Origin: Lumbricus terrestris
Lineage: Eukaryota; Annelida; Clitellata; Crassiclitellata; Lumbricidae
Assembly: GCA_949752735.1 (NCBI GenBank)
Contig: OX457037.1
Coordinates: forward strand, 40,032,496-40,096,495
DNA: 64,000 nt
Direction of reading: 5' to 3'
Program-made: the position numbers and the translations under genes
Notes under the pieces: generated by a model
Seen by the model: the letters and a program-made list of their open reading frames with translations, nothing else
Told to the model about the DNA's origin: nothing
Database searches by the model: none
Shown: positions 52,583 to 64,000 of the stretch, one piece after another
Layout: each line of letters opens with the position of its first letter
Numbering within the stretch: position 1 is the stretch's first letter

Positions 52583-54553
52583 AATACATGACACAACACA
52601 TCAACTATCAGAGCATTTATTTTAAGGTTTCACAAATCTTTTACACGTGCTTTACAGTAGGCCTATATGCTGCAGCAGTGCAGCTGCATGTAACTAATAA
52701 AAATAATGAACGGATGCTGATTGACGACAATTATTGTTGTATGCAGAGCTGGGATTCGACGTCGAGGTGGAAAGGAAACAACGGTCTTGGAATATCAGCT
52801 TCATACTAACTTTACGAACAGAAACGAGAGGTCGGTAGATTTCTCTTATCTCTTTCGCCATAATAATATTATATTATAATATGCAGAGTAGACTAATAAT
52901 GCTACTGAAAACGCGTCAGTTACCTTTAATGCGACGGAGTTCTTACTCGCTGTAGCTCGTGATAAGACCAAAATGGGCAATTCTCTACTGGGGGAGTATG
53001 TTGGCAGGGGGTTATGGACCGGGGGTGGGGGGTAATGTTCAAGACCCGTTTAACTCGTGCAGAAAGGCTGAATTATTTGTCACATTTGTGAATTCTCATG
53101 TCACATTCCCGCATCTGAACAGAGAATGAAGCTCCATGTTGACGCCGAGTTTCAATAATTATAATGACAGTATTTTCCAACTATTTTCCTTACTTATTCC
53201 AATGTTAACTAATCCCACCGGGGTCTACCATGTCCTACCTGGCTTTCACAGTCATGTCTAGTCTTGTCTAGTCTTACCTTAGTTTATATTCTTGTATACA
53301 GCGCTCTGACTTATTTCGCAGCAAAGTGATGAACGATAAACGAAGCTAATGTAAAAAGTTATAAAACGGTTTCATCTAAAAATATACAAAACGTCGCATA
53401 ATCATTTCCCACCATTTCTATGCGAGTAGCGAAATCCGTTGCCATGATACCAGTCCAGATCCAAGGAAATCCCTGTCTACGGAAACCCACCTGGACGCGT
53501 CTCTGGTTGATTTGACCAAATCGGTAGAGCAGTTTCAGTTATAGCTATATGACGATGTATTGCTTTTTATGACGATGCCTTATATGATGGTGTATTGTCT
53601 TTACTGACGGTGTATTGTCTTCTATATATGGCGGTGAACTGTCTTCTATAACGTTGTATTGTGTAATTGTTGCCTCCAGAAACCGAATGATGACGGTGTG
53701 CACAGAGTGGATGTTCTGTCAAGGCTGTGAAGACCAAACCGACCAAGGAGTTCTGCTGAGGAAGGTGACAACACTCACAACAGTCACTTCTGTTCTGTGC
53801 AGTTCAGTCATTCACTCAAAACTTCAACTCTCGATCTACATGCAAGCATAATGTACCCAATCATAAACCTATTGTTCTTTTTGAAGGTGCACGCTTTTGT
53901 CTTGTTCTACTTACTCACTTTTATGTACAATACGTGTATGTAGGTATGCAAGCAACTATGCGTATGTATGTGTAAGACTTTCATGCAGGGATGGGCAGTA
54001 GACCTAATTTAATTGAGTAATTGAAATTACGTACGGTAACTTAAATTACAATTGTAATTGGTAATTTGTAATTTGCTGCTCTGCATCAAAGTAACTTGTA
54101 ATTTGTAATTCAATTACATTTTTTATGTGATTTGTAATTTCAATTACGTTCCTCAAAATCAAATTACTTTTAATTTAACTAAGCTTATATTAAGATTCTT
54201 CGGTGAATCATGCGATCCTTGCAACAGTGAATATTCTGTACGTTAAGTTACGTGGCTACATGCGCAGTTTGTAGACCAACCTAGAAGAATATGAATTGCT
54301 ATTAACAGCATCTGAAAGTGCCAACAATAGCGACCAAAATACTGAGCACCTAGTGATCATAAAGATTACAGAAGTAGCCTACCTAGAGGAAGAGAAAGAA
54401 TTTTTATGGTTTTAGTGTGCAGCGTGCAGTGACCACAAAGTCGCCTAGCAGAAACACACAGGGTCATTTTGGACTAGTTTTTAACCAGTAGTAAGTAATG
54501 AAGTCCCTGAGGGATCCTAAATACATCGGGGCCAAAAAATATCAATAAAATTG

Positions 54554-54590
<37 letters not shown>

Positions 54591-54808
54591 TAATAATAAT
54601 AATAATAATAATAGTATTAATATGTACAAATTTATCGATGAATGGCAAAGCAGATATCCATGTAAACAAATTAGCTAATAATACAGTACTGGCATTTTAA
54701 ATGCATATGTATTATGTATGTGTAATTGTGTATACTTGAGCGTCAACTATCAATAATAAAAATTAGTTAATATTTATGTATATTTCCATTGTAGTTTTAT
54801 GTGGACAG

Positions 54809-54893
54809 AGCTCGCATGAAGGATATGGAGCGGCTTCTAATCAACTGTCCATACTGCAGGAAATGGAGGGGGCAGCTTCGAGAGTTCACTGAG
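54809..54893 (+). CDS. RING-finger gene, exon 2 (last zinc ligands)
   Basis: The acceptor at tgtggacag keeps phase (the alternative AG at 54794 would shift the frame to an early stop). It encodes ARMKDMERLLINCPYCRKWR, giving C66-x2-C69, the last ligand pair, then GQLREFTE and donor GAG|GTACGA, phase 0. Together the two exons make a complete RING: C-x2-C-x12-C-x-H-x2-C-x2-C-x14-C-x2-C. Confidence 0.8.
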
Positions 54894-55209
54894 GTACGAA
54901 GAGATTGTTTTAAAATTTAAAACTAATAATGTTGATTGCAAGCATAAGTACGAGTATCAGTACGATGGTAGCAAATGCAAGTACCAGTACAAGCAGTTTA
55001 ATTGCATATGTGTAATTGAGCATCAACTACCAATCGCGTAGTTAATAGGTAAGTCTACCTGAAGAGCAAGTAGGTCTACAATTGCGATATTAAGTTCAAT
55101 TTTGCAGACGATCAAAACGATGATCCGCCAGTCTCCTCAATTGACGTTTTAATCTTAAATCGGGACAACACATAGTGGAAATCTTTTTCATGCAAGAATT
55201 AACAAGAGA

Positions 55210-55490
55210 GCTATCGTAATCGTAATCTCTAAACTTCCAAATCGAAACTCAAAAGCCAAGAGCGGGGCACCAGCTTATTCACGAGCGCTGCGTTGAGTCG
55301 TAAGGGTCATCCGTGAGAGTAGTCCAAAGGAGATCTGATTCGGGTTCATGGGATCATAGGAAGCGGAACAGCTACTAAGACGGATGTCGTCTGGGTCGGG
55401 AACTGAAAGGTGGAGGATCAGATGAGACAGGGTAAGAGTTCTTGAAGAGGTGTGATTTCAATTTTGAATGAAAAACCCGTGGTGTGATGG
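55210..55490 (-). repeat. Dispersed retroelement with (TTACGA)n tail, copy 3
   Basis: ATCGTAATCGTAATC, AAAAGCCAAGAGCGGGGCAC and GGATCAGATGAGACAGGGTA; closely matches 44830-45065. Confidence 0.8.
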
Positions 55491-55499
55491 ATAACGTTC

Positions 55500-55765
55500 T
55501 GCTGCCCGCCTTGATTTATTTGTACTTCGATCAGTGATCGGGCTTTTGCTGTTGTGGGTCCTTCAATGTGTAATCACCTTTCCTCTGGAATTCGTGGCAG
55601 AATTCTGGTAGGAAATTCACCTTAATCTTTTCGCTGCTTGAAGACCGGTCTCTTTTTTTCTGGACCTGTCACGCTGAGAGCGCTCATGGATAGCTCTGCT
55701 GTGAGAAGCGCTTCACAAAATTTAATGTCCATAATTATTAGATTAGATTAGATTAGATTAGACAG
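55500..55765 (+). mobile_element. LINE 3' end with (ATTAG)n tail
   Basis: One frame reads RAFAVVGPSMCNHLSSGIRG, the last RT-associated motif of LINEs (R-x-F-x-x-x-G-P-x-x-W-N-x-L-P), with Trp replaced by Cys. It ends in GATTAGATTAGATTAG. Confidence 0.7.
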
Positions 55766-55969
55766 CAATATAAAGCTTATATTGCACTGACCTATAATGC
55801 AGCTTTTCACAATGTCACTGGCAACTGGAATTTCTTCATGATTGCCTTACTACATAACGGAGTTTGCTGTTTCAGGCTCATCGACTATGTTCCAAACGTT
55901 AGACTGGGTTAGTAGGCCATATTATCTTTTTAAGATGCGCATTCCTATGTACATATGCACATACGTGCA

Positions 55970-56140
55970 TTCGTACATACATGCATACATACAATACATA
56001 CATATATACAATACATACTAAATATATGCATGCATGCAAACATAATTATTATTACATACATGCATATATACATACATACATGCATACATACATAGTTACA
56101 TACATACACAATTGCATACATACATCATACATGTACATAC
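55970..56140. repeat. (CATA)n degenerate tandem
   Basis: CATACATA / TACATACA repeats with ATGCATGC interruptions. Confidence 0.9.
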
Positions 56141-56464
56141 GTGTACGTTTATTACACTTTGATCATTAGGAAACAGAATATTCTCATGCGTCAATCAACT
56201 TATTCTCTCTTTGTCCCGTTAAACTTTCTTGAAGCGTTGAACTGTCTGCATCCGGTATGGTCGCAATATAAATATTCTGAATGAATAAATGTTAATGCAA
56301 TGGAAACAATAAAAACAGCAAAAACCACAGAAACGATACTGCTTCTGCTAGTGCTACAGATGATGATAATGACACGTGGATTCTTTCATGCCTGCATGTA
56401 TCTTGGTACATATATAATTATTCTGAAATTACTCGCTGAAGTGTTTATTTTCTTTGTCCTACAG

Positions 56465-56470
56465 CCTCAG
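56465..56470 (+). CDS. Possible terminal RING exon (Pro-Gln-stop)
   Basis: A strong acceptor (tttctttgtcctacag at 56449-56464) is followed by CCT CAG TAA in the required phase. The nearby AGs also lead straight to stop codons. If used, the protein is about 83 residues and is little more than a RING. Reading through the exon 2 donor instead gives VRRDCFKI and a stop. Confidence 0.4.
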
Positions 56471-56914
56471 TAAGTCAGTAGGCCTACACGCTGAGATTCT
56501 ATGCCCAATGGATGTCGAAGTCCGATGAACGACAGTTCAACGATTCATTCGAAACACAAGAAGATGTCTTATGCGTTTCGACAGCATCTTCCAAAGATGA
56601 TTTTCGACATCGCCTTAGAACGAAGCTTACAGCAACACACAACGTTCTGATGATCTTCCGACAGCACATTGATTGGCGGGTTATACGATGAGCCGAAGGT
56701 TGTTTCCGAGCATCGAAATCACATGCTATAATAATGATAGCCTGAACTTCGGCAATGAAATGACAGAATGTATCTACGCTTACAATGTGGAAGCAGAAGC
56801 GCGAACACGATGACGTACAGAGACGTTTAGATTCAGGTCAATATAATAATAATTAATTATAGGGACCAGACGACAGTAAAACGGAGAATTGCGGCCAAGA
56901 AACATGTAGGACTA

Positions 56915-57686
56915 ATTGTGTAATTGTGCATATTAGGACTAATTGTGTAATTGTGTATATTAGGACTAATTGTGTAATTGTGTATATTAGGACTAATTGT
57001 GTGATTGTGTATATTAGGACTAATTGTGTAATTGTGTATATTAGGACTAATTGTGTAATTGTGTATATTAGGACTAATTGTGTAATTGTGTATATTAGGA
57101 CTAATTGTGTAATTGTGTATATTAGGACTAATTGTGTAATTGTGTATATTAGGACTAATTGTGTGATTGTGTATATTAGGACTAATTGTGTAATTGTGTA
57201 TATTAGGACTAATTGTGTAATTGTGCATATTAGGACTAATTGTGTAATTGTGTATATTAGGACTAATTGTGTAATTGTGTATATTAGGACTAATTGTGTG
57301 ATTGTGTATATTAGGACTAATTGTGTGATTGTGTATATTAGGACTAATTGTGTAATTGTGTATATTAGGACTAATTGTGTAATTGTGTATATTAGGACTA
57401 ATTGTGTAATTGTGTATATTAGGACTAATTGTGTAATTGTGTATATTAGGACTAATTGTGTAATTGTGTATATTAGGACTAATTGTGTGATTGTGTATAT
57501 TAAGACTAATTGTGTAATTGTGTATATTAGGACTAATTGTGTAATTGTGTATATTAGGACTAATTGTGTAATTGTGTATATTAGGACTAATTGTGTAATT
57601 GTGTATATTAGGACTAATTGTGTAATTGTGTATATTAGGACTAATTGTGTAATTGTGTATATTAGGACTAATTGTGTAATTGTGTA
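56915..57686. repeat. 27-bp satellite, about 28 copies
   Basis: Each unit has TTAGGACTAATTGTGTAATT then GTGTATA. The period is a multiple of three and the unit lacks stops in some frames, so both strands show repeat frames (YIRTNCVIV and HNYTISPNI). No start, splice or domain evidence for a gene. Variants GTGATT and AAGACT are scattered, so the copies are not identical. Confidence 0.97.
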
Positions 57687-57689
57687 GGC

Positions 57690-59514
57690 TATAATTATAG
57701 ATTATTGAACTATTCGTAATTTAAGAATTATATATGTGACTTGATCTCGATGATTAGGAAACATGATATCACATGCGTTAATCGACATCTTATGGACAAA
57801 GCCTGCCTGGCTGCCTGACTGCCTGCCGTTTCTGATTGCCTAACTGCCTGGCTGACTGCCTGCCTGAGTCTCCGGATCTTGATCTCTGTCTATAGATTTT
57901 TGTTTTGATTGGGCGCCTGTGAATAAGCTGGGTCCCGCGACTTCGCTTTTGTTGGGCGCTGTAGAAGTACCGAGATTACGATTAACCTTTCGTCTGAACA
58001 GAAATGTAAGCCCCTACATGTAGTCTAAAACTTGCAATTATTTCTTTACTATAAAGATCCGTACTGCTGATACATAGTGAGCAGGATGCTAGAGGTCAGT
58101 ATGGTATACCAGCACTCAGATAACCGGAATAGATACCACTAGCGAGCGGCCATAGATACGCAGAGCCCAGTCGATGCATATCAATCCAGAGTTGCTATTA
58201 AATGAATACCGTACATATGTAGGCTAATGATTGCCAACGTATTGGATTTCCATGTCCTCTGCAAGTAATACTCAACTTGCAAACAGAATTTTTCGCACTA
58301 ACACCTAGGGCTAACTGATCACACTGGTATCACTTAACTTTATAACCACCGGATTTAAATCATCCTTATAATTTTATATTCCTGTGGGGTAATCCCAAGC
58401 TAGGCCCAGTGACTATATAACTTGCGTTAGCTAATTAAGTTTTGCTTTGATTTTTGTTTGATTAATTTGTTATACTTGTGATGCTTTGTATAACCTTATT
58501 CCTGTATTAGTGTGCATGATATTTACGTACCAAAAAAAATTGATTGTATATTGGGCCAGTCATTATTGGCGAATTCTGTGCCACCTGTAAGCCAATAATA
58601 CGCGGACACTGCGCATTAGTTTCAGAAATATATAACAATATAAGTATAGACCCCTATAGCCTAATATTTGCTGTGTTGTTTTATTTTGATCTCTAAGTAT
58701 ATTACACCATTGCCGCAAGGTACATTATATGCAATTGTGCACGCTTTTATCCCGTTTTATTTGTCTTCTCTGTTGCACTTGTAAAGTGATAGGTCCTATT
58801 GTACAATTAAATTAAAGGTGCAAATTGCTTTTATTAGGAAAAATATTTACAGTAACACTGCATGTGCACTTTACAAAGTTTTAAAAGGCTAATGAATGTT
58901 GAAAATGTCGTCAAAAATTCTGTAACAAAAAACTTTCGGTGAGACTCTTTGTCTCTTCTGGTCTCACCTTGGGATGTAAAAAATGGTTTCATTGAGCGAA
59001 CTGCGATAGTCAGGGTTATTAATGGTGTTCAATTAAACTGATTGAAAAGGCACACAAGGACTACGAACTCAACATAGATTGGACATGAATAGTAGCAGTG
59101 TGAGAATTGTGGAAAAATAACTGGGGGCGGGGGTTGGACTGCGATCCACTTGGAATTGGGGTGGGCAAAAATAGACTTTACTATGGGGCTATAAGAAAGA
59201 CTGGGGGTTGAAACCCCAACACCCCCGGCAATTCTCACCCTGAATAATTGCCACCTGTGGTCAGTTCCTTTTGTCGCTCCCTCTGAAGAATGACGGGATT
59301 AGGGCGGTAGGATTGTTGGATAAGGGGATGGGATATTAGTGCGGTAAAGAGATGACCGTGATGTGCTTTGGACATATTTCGTCTATATCACAATAATTAG
59401 GGTTCAAGATACTATTCGATAACCTTTAGATGATTTCATATTTTATAAAGAACAATAAGAAATTCATGCATGAGGAAGTTTCGATTGATATAAGAAAAGT
59501 CCACTGTTGGAAAG
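57690..59514. other. Non-coding stretch
   Basis: A reversed (TTACGA)n-tail retroelement copy at 57905-57985 and CTGCCTGC repeats near 57800-57860. The phrase GATTAGGAAACA-GATAT-CACATGCGTTAATC near 57750 resembles 56160-56200, so flanks on both sides of the 27-bp satellite are related. No gene seen. Confidence 0.5.
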
Positions 59515-60014
59515 GGTTTGGGTCCACTATTCCGAGGGTCCACTATTCCGAAGGTCCACTATTCCGAACCTTAACCCTAAACCTAACCCTAAACCTAACT
59601 ATAACCCTAACCCTAACTCACCCCAACCTTAACCATAACCCTAAAACTAACCCTAACTCACCCAACCTTAACCATAACCATAACCCTAACCCACCCCAAC
59701 CCTAGCCATAACCCTAAACCTAACCCTAACCCACCCCAACCATAACCATAACCTAACCCACCCCAACCCTAATCATAACCCTAAGCCTAACCCTAACCAA
59801 CCCAACCATAACCATAACCCTAACCCTCCCCAACCCTAACCCTAACCATAACCCCAAACTTAATCCTAACCCACCCAACCCTAACCCACCTTACCCCAAC
59901 CCTAACCTTAACCCACTGTAACCCTAACCGCCAAGGATAGCGAACAAAATATAGCGGATATTCGGAATAGTGGACCTTCGGAATAGTGGACCCTCGGAAT
60001 AGCGGGCCGTTACC
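59515..60014. mobile_element. TIR element with telomere-like interior, 9-bp TSD gttggaaag
   Basis: The left end reads GGTTTGGGTCCACTATTCCG and repeats GGTCCACTATTCCGA three times; the right end carries the inverse (TCGGAATAGTGGACC) three times and closes GGGCCGTTACC. GTTGGAAAG flanks it at 59506-59514 and 60015-60023. Between the ends lie about 370 bp of degenerate CCCTAA / ACCCTAACC units with CCCACCCCAACC variants. No transposase. The 9-bp duplication might suggest a Mutator-like or related mechanism. Confidence 0.85.
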
Positions 60015-60691
60015 GTTGGAAAGAGCTCACGTATACACGCATTGCCTGACCAACAGTGTCCCATTGAGGGATGGCAAATGACAGGAGGCCTATATTCAGT
60101 CTCTAGTTCATTGGTTCATTGATGAAGTGACTACAGTGGTGTAAACTATAACATTAAAGGAATACTCTTTTACGATTGATTTAACAGTTTTAACTGAATA
60201 CTCATTATGATGATCGACGTGCTGTTTAAAACACCTGTAGGGTAAGCCGGGGAAAATTGGGTTGAGGGTAAGATGGTTGTGGCTATGGAATTATAATGCT
60301 GTACTTAGCCTATATTAGACAACACGAACGAATATGAAGTAGGCTAAATTAATAAAAAAATGTCTAACGGCGAAAGTACTAAATTACTCTAAAAAATTTG
60401 CGATCACCTTCATGCATGGACACTTTGGAGTCGGAAGTTTGGACAGATGTTGTCCTATTAATGTCATCGCGGATCTCGTCGTCTATCAGTGACTCATTCT
60501 TCAAAGTTCATTATTTTTTAGTAAGCTAGTATAAGCAAGTAAGTAGGTAAGTAAGTAGTCTTTATTAGCACGAGAAAAAATCACTCATTTTACAACGGCA
60601 ACTATGTAAACACTGGCGAAAGCGGTGCAATAGTAAACCACATTAAACGGGGTTTAGCTAATATCTTAAACACATGAATTTTACTCCAGTC

Positions 60692-60990
60692 CAAGGGCGG
60701 ATACAGAAATTTTCGAAGGGGGGCCAAAATTTTAGGTGTTGTTGGTGGGACAGGGGAAAAAAATTTTACAGCCGAAAAAACTGATGACCTTTTTTAGTCG
60801 TTGGCCAATTTTCCGGGAAAAGATATACCATTTCAACCGCCGAAAAAAACTTATGACCTTTTTTTTTTAGTCATCGGCCAATTTTCCGGGAAAAGAAGAT
60901 ACTTGTTGAAACCAAATGGGGAGCCACGTCCCATACAATTTTTAAATGGGGGGGGGGCATGGCCGGATTGGCCCCCTGGATCCACCTCTG
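60692..60990. mobile_element. hAT-like short element, 8-bp TSD ctccagtc
   Basis: CAAGGGCGGATACAG to CTGGATCCACCTCTG, bounded by CTCCAGTC at 60684-60691 and 60991-60998. Two inverted copies of the shared module (GACCTTTTTTAGTC). Confidence 0.92.
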
Positions 60991-60999
60991 CTCCAGTCT

Positions 61000-62220
61000 A
61001 ATGGAAACTGGCCAGATTTAAAGTCAGGCCTAAATGCTGCAGCATTATCCAAATTTTCAGGGAACGCATGGTGAAGGATTTCTTGTGTAGCTGCAGTGGA
61101 TGAAATGCGTCATTTCAAATGTAGGTTATAGGCCTACCCATGTTTATTCTCAGGCGTTCAAGAGCGCGTTTATATGAACCGGAGTAACAGGAGCGTAGCA
61201 TATATTCTGCATGTGAATATAAATTTGATAGCCTACATTGTGTATAAATTATTCAAGCTTACATATATTATTTTGATTTGCGCGAGTAGTAGACCTATGA
61301 CTACTTTCGCTATAGGCCTGCGCGGTAGACAGATTTGACGATCGATTGGACCAGTCGTGACCACAACTCTGGAAGACCTTTTTTAGATGAAGTTACAGCA
61401 ATCAATCTACTTTAATATCATGAATGATTGAGTCGAGTAACGGCAACATGCCAGTCATTGCCGGATTTTATCAGGAATAGGGGCTAAGCCCAGCCCCAAG
61501 AAGGCCCAGATTTAGCTTTTGTTACCATGTAAATGGTATCTTTTCCCGGGCTTAGCCCCCCCACCCCTAAAGAGAAACTTCAATCGAATGACCAAAAAAG
61601 TCATCAAAGACCTATCTGCGAAGAAAAGAATTGCAATTGGTCAACTGACAAGTGTGCTTGACTGCTTGTGTTATAATAACAATTTTCTTTCTCTATTGAA
61701 ACAATCCGGTTGACAGACCACAACCAGCCACATGTACAATTTGTGCAATTTAAACAATTCACAAGAATGCAAATGACAGAAAACATAACTCTTAATCTTT
61801 ACCAGCGGAACAGATAGCTTTGCAATTACAGGTCGCTAATAGCAGCCTACAAAGCACGTTCGCCATACGGGCGCGATCTGGTCACCTCTCGCTCTCCTTG
61901 TCAGCTTGCTATCCAATGCGCTACCGCCCCCCCCCCCCACAATATGGACTGGGATGAAAGGACAAGTGTTGCAATTTCAGAACCAGTCACATTGCTGAGC
62001 AGACTCAAAGATATTGGGTTTTCAAGAATGTTGGTTGAACCATCTTTTTTTTGGTTCGTCCTGCTATCCAAACCCTGCCTGATCAACCTTGAAGCCGAAT
62101 AGTGACTGCATGCTAAGCTAAGTCACGCCTGGCAGTTCGCCAATAGCACTGGATGCCCCTCTAGCGAATAATCCAGTTTAAAATTTGCGTGATACATGTA
62201 GGTAAGGAATTGGTCTGCAG
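61000..62220. other. Non-coding stretch with element fragments
   Basis: A hAT-like fragment near 61458-61620 and, near 61890-61935, a reversed tRNA A-box-like block (ATCCAATGCGCTACCGCCC). No gene seen. Confidence 0.45.
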
Positions 62221-62226
62221 CAGGGG

Positions 62227-62534
62227 TGGATACAGAAATTTTTGAAGGGGGGTTAAAATTCTGGGAAAAATTTGTTTGTCTTTCGCCCAAAAATTAAATT
62301 GATTACGTTTTTTTAGTCATTTGATCCACCTTGCTTTGAAATATATACCATTTTCCCTGCCAAAAAAACCGATGACTTTTTTAGTCATTTAGCTGACTTC
62401 TCTGGAAAATATACTATTGAAACCTACTGTTGGAAGCAAGCTTGGTGAAACCAAATGGGGGCCACGTTCTATGGGCGTTTCTCAATGGGGAGGGCCATTG
62501 CCGGATTTGCCCCCTTGGATCCGCTCCTATCTGG
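62227..62534. mobile_element. hAT-like element, TSD imperfect
   Basis: CAGGGGTGGATACAGAAATT to CTTGGATCCGCTCCTA, related to 60692. Flanks match at only about 6 of 8 positions. Shared module inside. Confidence 0.65.
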
Positions 62535-62571
62535 CGGCATATAGGCTACGCCCTATTTAATGACTGTAAAT

Positions 62572-62925
62572 TCAAGACCGTAGCCAGGATTTGAACTTTT
62601 TGGCCAAATTGTCTGACGGCCTTTTTTAACCGCCGAAATGTCTGATAACCTTTTTTTAGTCATCACATGTTTTTCGTAGGGTTTTTTGTCCGAAAAAACC
62701 GTTCACCGCGGCGCAAAACGGTCTAATTTCATGCTTTTTTAAATTCTAAAATCGCGATCTTCTACGGATTCTGCAGGGCGGCCGATACATCGCGCACTGT
62801 ATAGTTCTTTCATTATATGCTAGTAAATGCATTATATTATTCTTCACATTTTTCATTTGGAGAGGGGGTGTTCAAACACCTAAAACTGTAAAACACCCCC
62901 TAGCTACGACCTTGGTTAAATTCAA
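62572..62925. mobile_element. Element with CAAGACCGTAGCCAGGA ends
   Basis: The left end pairs with CTAGCTACGACCTTGG at the right; flanks share TAAATT. GGGTGTTCAAACACC inside is also found at 35665. Shared module present (CTGACGGCCTTTTTTAACC). Confidence 0.65.
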
Positions 62926-63108
62926 TCTAGCAATTTGTGACACTGATACTGCATTGCATGTAGGCCTATCTCATGAAACATTCTCACAGTCACGTACGTC
63001 GCACTTGTCTAGAACTGAAAGGAAGCTGCGTTAAGTGCCTTCGTATACATATACATGTAATAAGGTTATTGTAAGGCGCTAAAATTATAATTTCCACATC
63101 CATAGCCT

Positions 63109-63403
63109 CATAGGCGTACGGGACATTTCGGCAGTGGGGGCCTTTTTTTAGTCGTCCGCTCAAAATTCTTAAGATTTTCCCGTCCGAAAAATCGACGATT
63201 TTTTTAGTCATTCGCCCAAAATTCTAAAATCTGACGACCTTTTTTTTACCCCTGCGTGCCCGAAAAATCCCTCCCGTACCTGTTTTGCCAGAAAAAAATC
63301 TCCGGAATTGTTTGGCCCGTCCAAGCCTCTTTTGCCCGAAAAACACATATGCTCGAAATTTGGGGGGCATTTGCCCCTCTGGACCCCGCCTCGTACGCCT
63401 ATG
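63109..63403. mobile_element. hAT-like short element, TSD catagcct/catagccc
   Basis: CATAGGCGTACG and CGTACGCCTATG ends, flanked by CATAGCCT at 63101-63108 and CATAGCCC at 63404-63411 (7 of 8). Two shared-module copies. Confidence 0.85.
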
Positions 63404-63552
63404 CATAGCCCATACAATAGTATACATAATACTTGCAGATTTTTATACCTAGGCTATTGCTCGCTAGGCCTATGAGCCAGATGCTGAAGGCGTTCCAGAG
63501 CCAGAAAAGTATAATAACTAAAGTTTGAACCTAACATATTAAGTATTTAGAT

Positions 63553-63771
63553 CAGTGGCGGCGCCAGGATTTCAGTTTCGGGGGGGGGGGGCTGAAGCCT
63601 CCCGGCGAAAATTTCACATTTTCATCCGTCAAAGTTTCTGACGACTTTTTTTTTAGTCGTCAGCCGAAAATGGTGAATATTTCAATGTAAAAAATTCGGA
63701 TGGCCCTTTTTTTAGGGGGGCTGAGCCTCTTGTAAGGGAGCTTAGCCCCCAGCCCCCTAGCACCGCCACTG
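63553..63771. mobile_element. hAT-like short element, 8-bp TSD atttagat
   Basis: CAGTGGCGGCGCCAGGATTT to CTAGCACCGCCACTG, bounded by ATTTAGAT at 63545-63552 and 63772-63779. Same family as 14038 and 42501. Confidence 0.93.
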
Positions 63772-64000
63772 ATTTAGATAGTGAACCTATTACAATTAAA
63801 ATTACATTTAGCCTGTTTCATATCTGACAGATTTTACATTTTATGATTTATAGGCTGATAGACCATAGATATTAATGCGTCGGTATGCTGCTGGGCTCTA
63901 TAAGAATTTAACCATATCGCACGGCAGTGCTGCTATAGGCCTAGAAATAGCAACACAATTCAAGGCGTATTATTATAGGCCTATGGTTGACCTGAGGCTA

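Larger units (their letters stand above)
51940..54808. other. RING gene intron
   Basis: About 2.9 kb. Besides the two retroelement ends it has a GTAATTTGTAATT-rich block (53985-54180) resembling a short DNA element, and an (ATA)n run at 54557-54615 preceded by GTCCCTGAGGGATCCTAAAT. That phrase also occurs at 50472 next to another ATA run, suggesting a shared retroelement 3' end. Confidence 0.5.

Noticed and set aside
53615..53851. Extra Cys-rich RING gene exon (WMFCQGCEDQ)
   Set aside because: No clean splice borders; the RING ligand set is already complete from exons at 51775 and 54809.
56926..57687. 253-residue YIRTNCVIV repeat protein
   Set aside because: The 27-bp satellite read in frame; equally open on the other strand and no start context or signal peptide.
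59570..59930. True chromosome-end telomere
   Set aside because: The CCCTAA units are degenerate, about 370 bp long, and enclosed by inverted ends and a target duplication in the middle of the window.

Overview
This is a window from a eukaryotic, intron-rich, repeat-dense animal genome. Splice sites with consistent phases, animal-specific gene families (a MyTH4-FERM myosin tail, RAD21 cohesin), tRNA-derived SINEs, non-LTR retrotransposon fragments and many short hAT-like elements all point to a metazoan. The very frequent short palindrome TAGGCCTA and the element types suggest a marine invertebrate, possibly an echinoderm or other invertebrate deuterostome, but the sequence alone does not fix the species.

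Layout. (1) 1-19,650, minus strand: at least eleven well-supported coding exons, plus two weaker upstream ones, of one myosin VII-like tail gene. In coding order they give an upstream linker, MyTH4, FERM (F1, F2, F3), SH3 and a serine-rich C-terminal exon that runs into a stop at 484-486. Neighbouring exon phases match, and one intron uses a GC donor. Introns are packed with SINEs, microsatellites and minisatellites. No motor domain is visible upstream on this strand. (2) 19,650-28,300: intergenic or intronic, filled with hAT-like elements, long hairpins, SINEs and a degenerate non-LTR retrotransposon broken by two hAT-like insertions. (3) 28,328-33,690, plus strand: an intact single-exon 817-residue RAD21-type alpha-kleisin with a likely 5'UTR splice acceptor and a long AT-rich 3' region. 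(4) 33,700-51,700: no convincing host gene except a cluster of E2F- and CCAAT-like sites at 49.1-49.4 kb; it holds a Tc1/mariner element with long TIRs, a LINE 3' end, nested hAT-like elements and dispersed repeats. (5) 51,775-56,470, plus strand: two exons forming one complete RING-HC finger; all likely third-exon acceptors lead straight into a stop, so it may be a stand-alone mini-RING protein of about 83 residues. (6) 56,900-64,000: a 27-bp satellite, a 500-bp element with TIRs and 9-bp target duplications enclosing a degenerate telomere-like (CCCTAA) array, and more hAT-like elements.

The three host genes look unrelated in function: an actin-based motor tail (membrane/cytoskeletal adaptor), a cohesin kleisin, and a putative ubiquitin ligase. 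The most unusual content is the mobile DNA. At least eleven short elements with different terminal inverted repeats are each bounded by 8-bp target duplications that can be read directly. Many of them share an internal module (core GACTAAAAAAGGTCGTCAG) although their ends differ.
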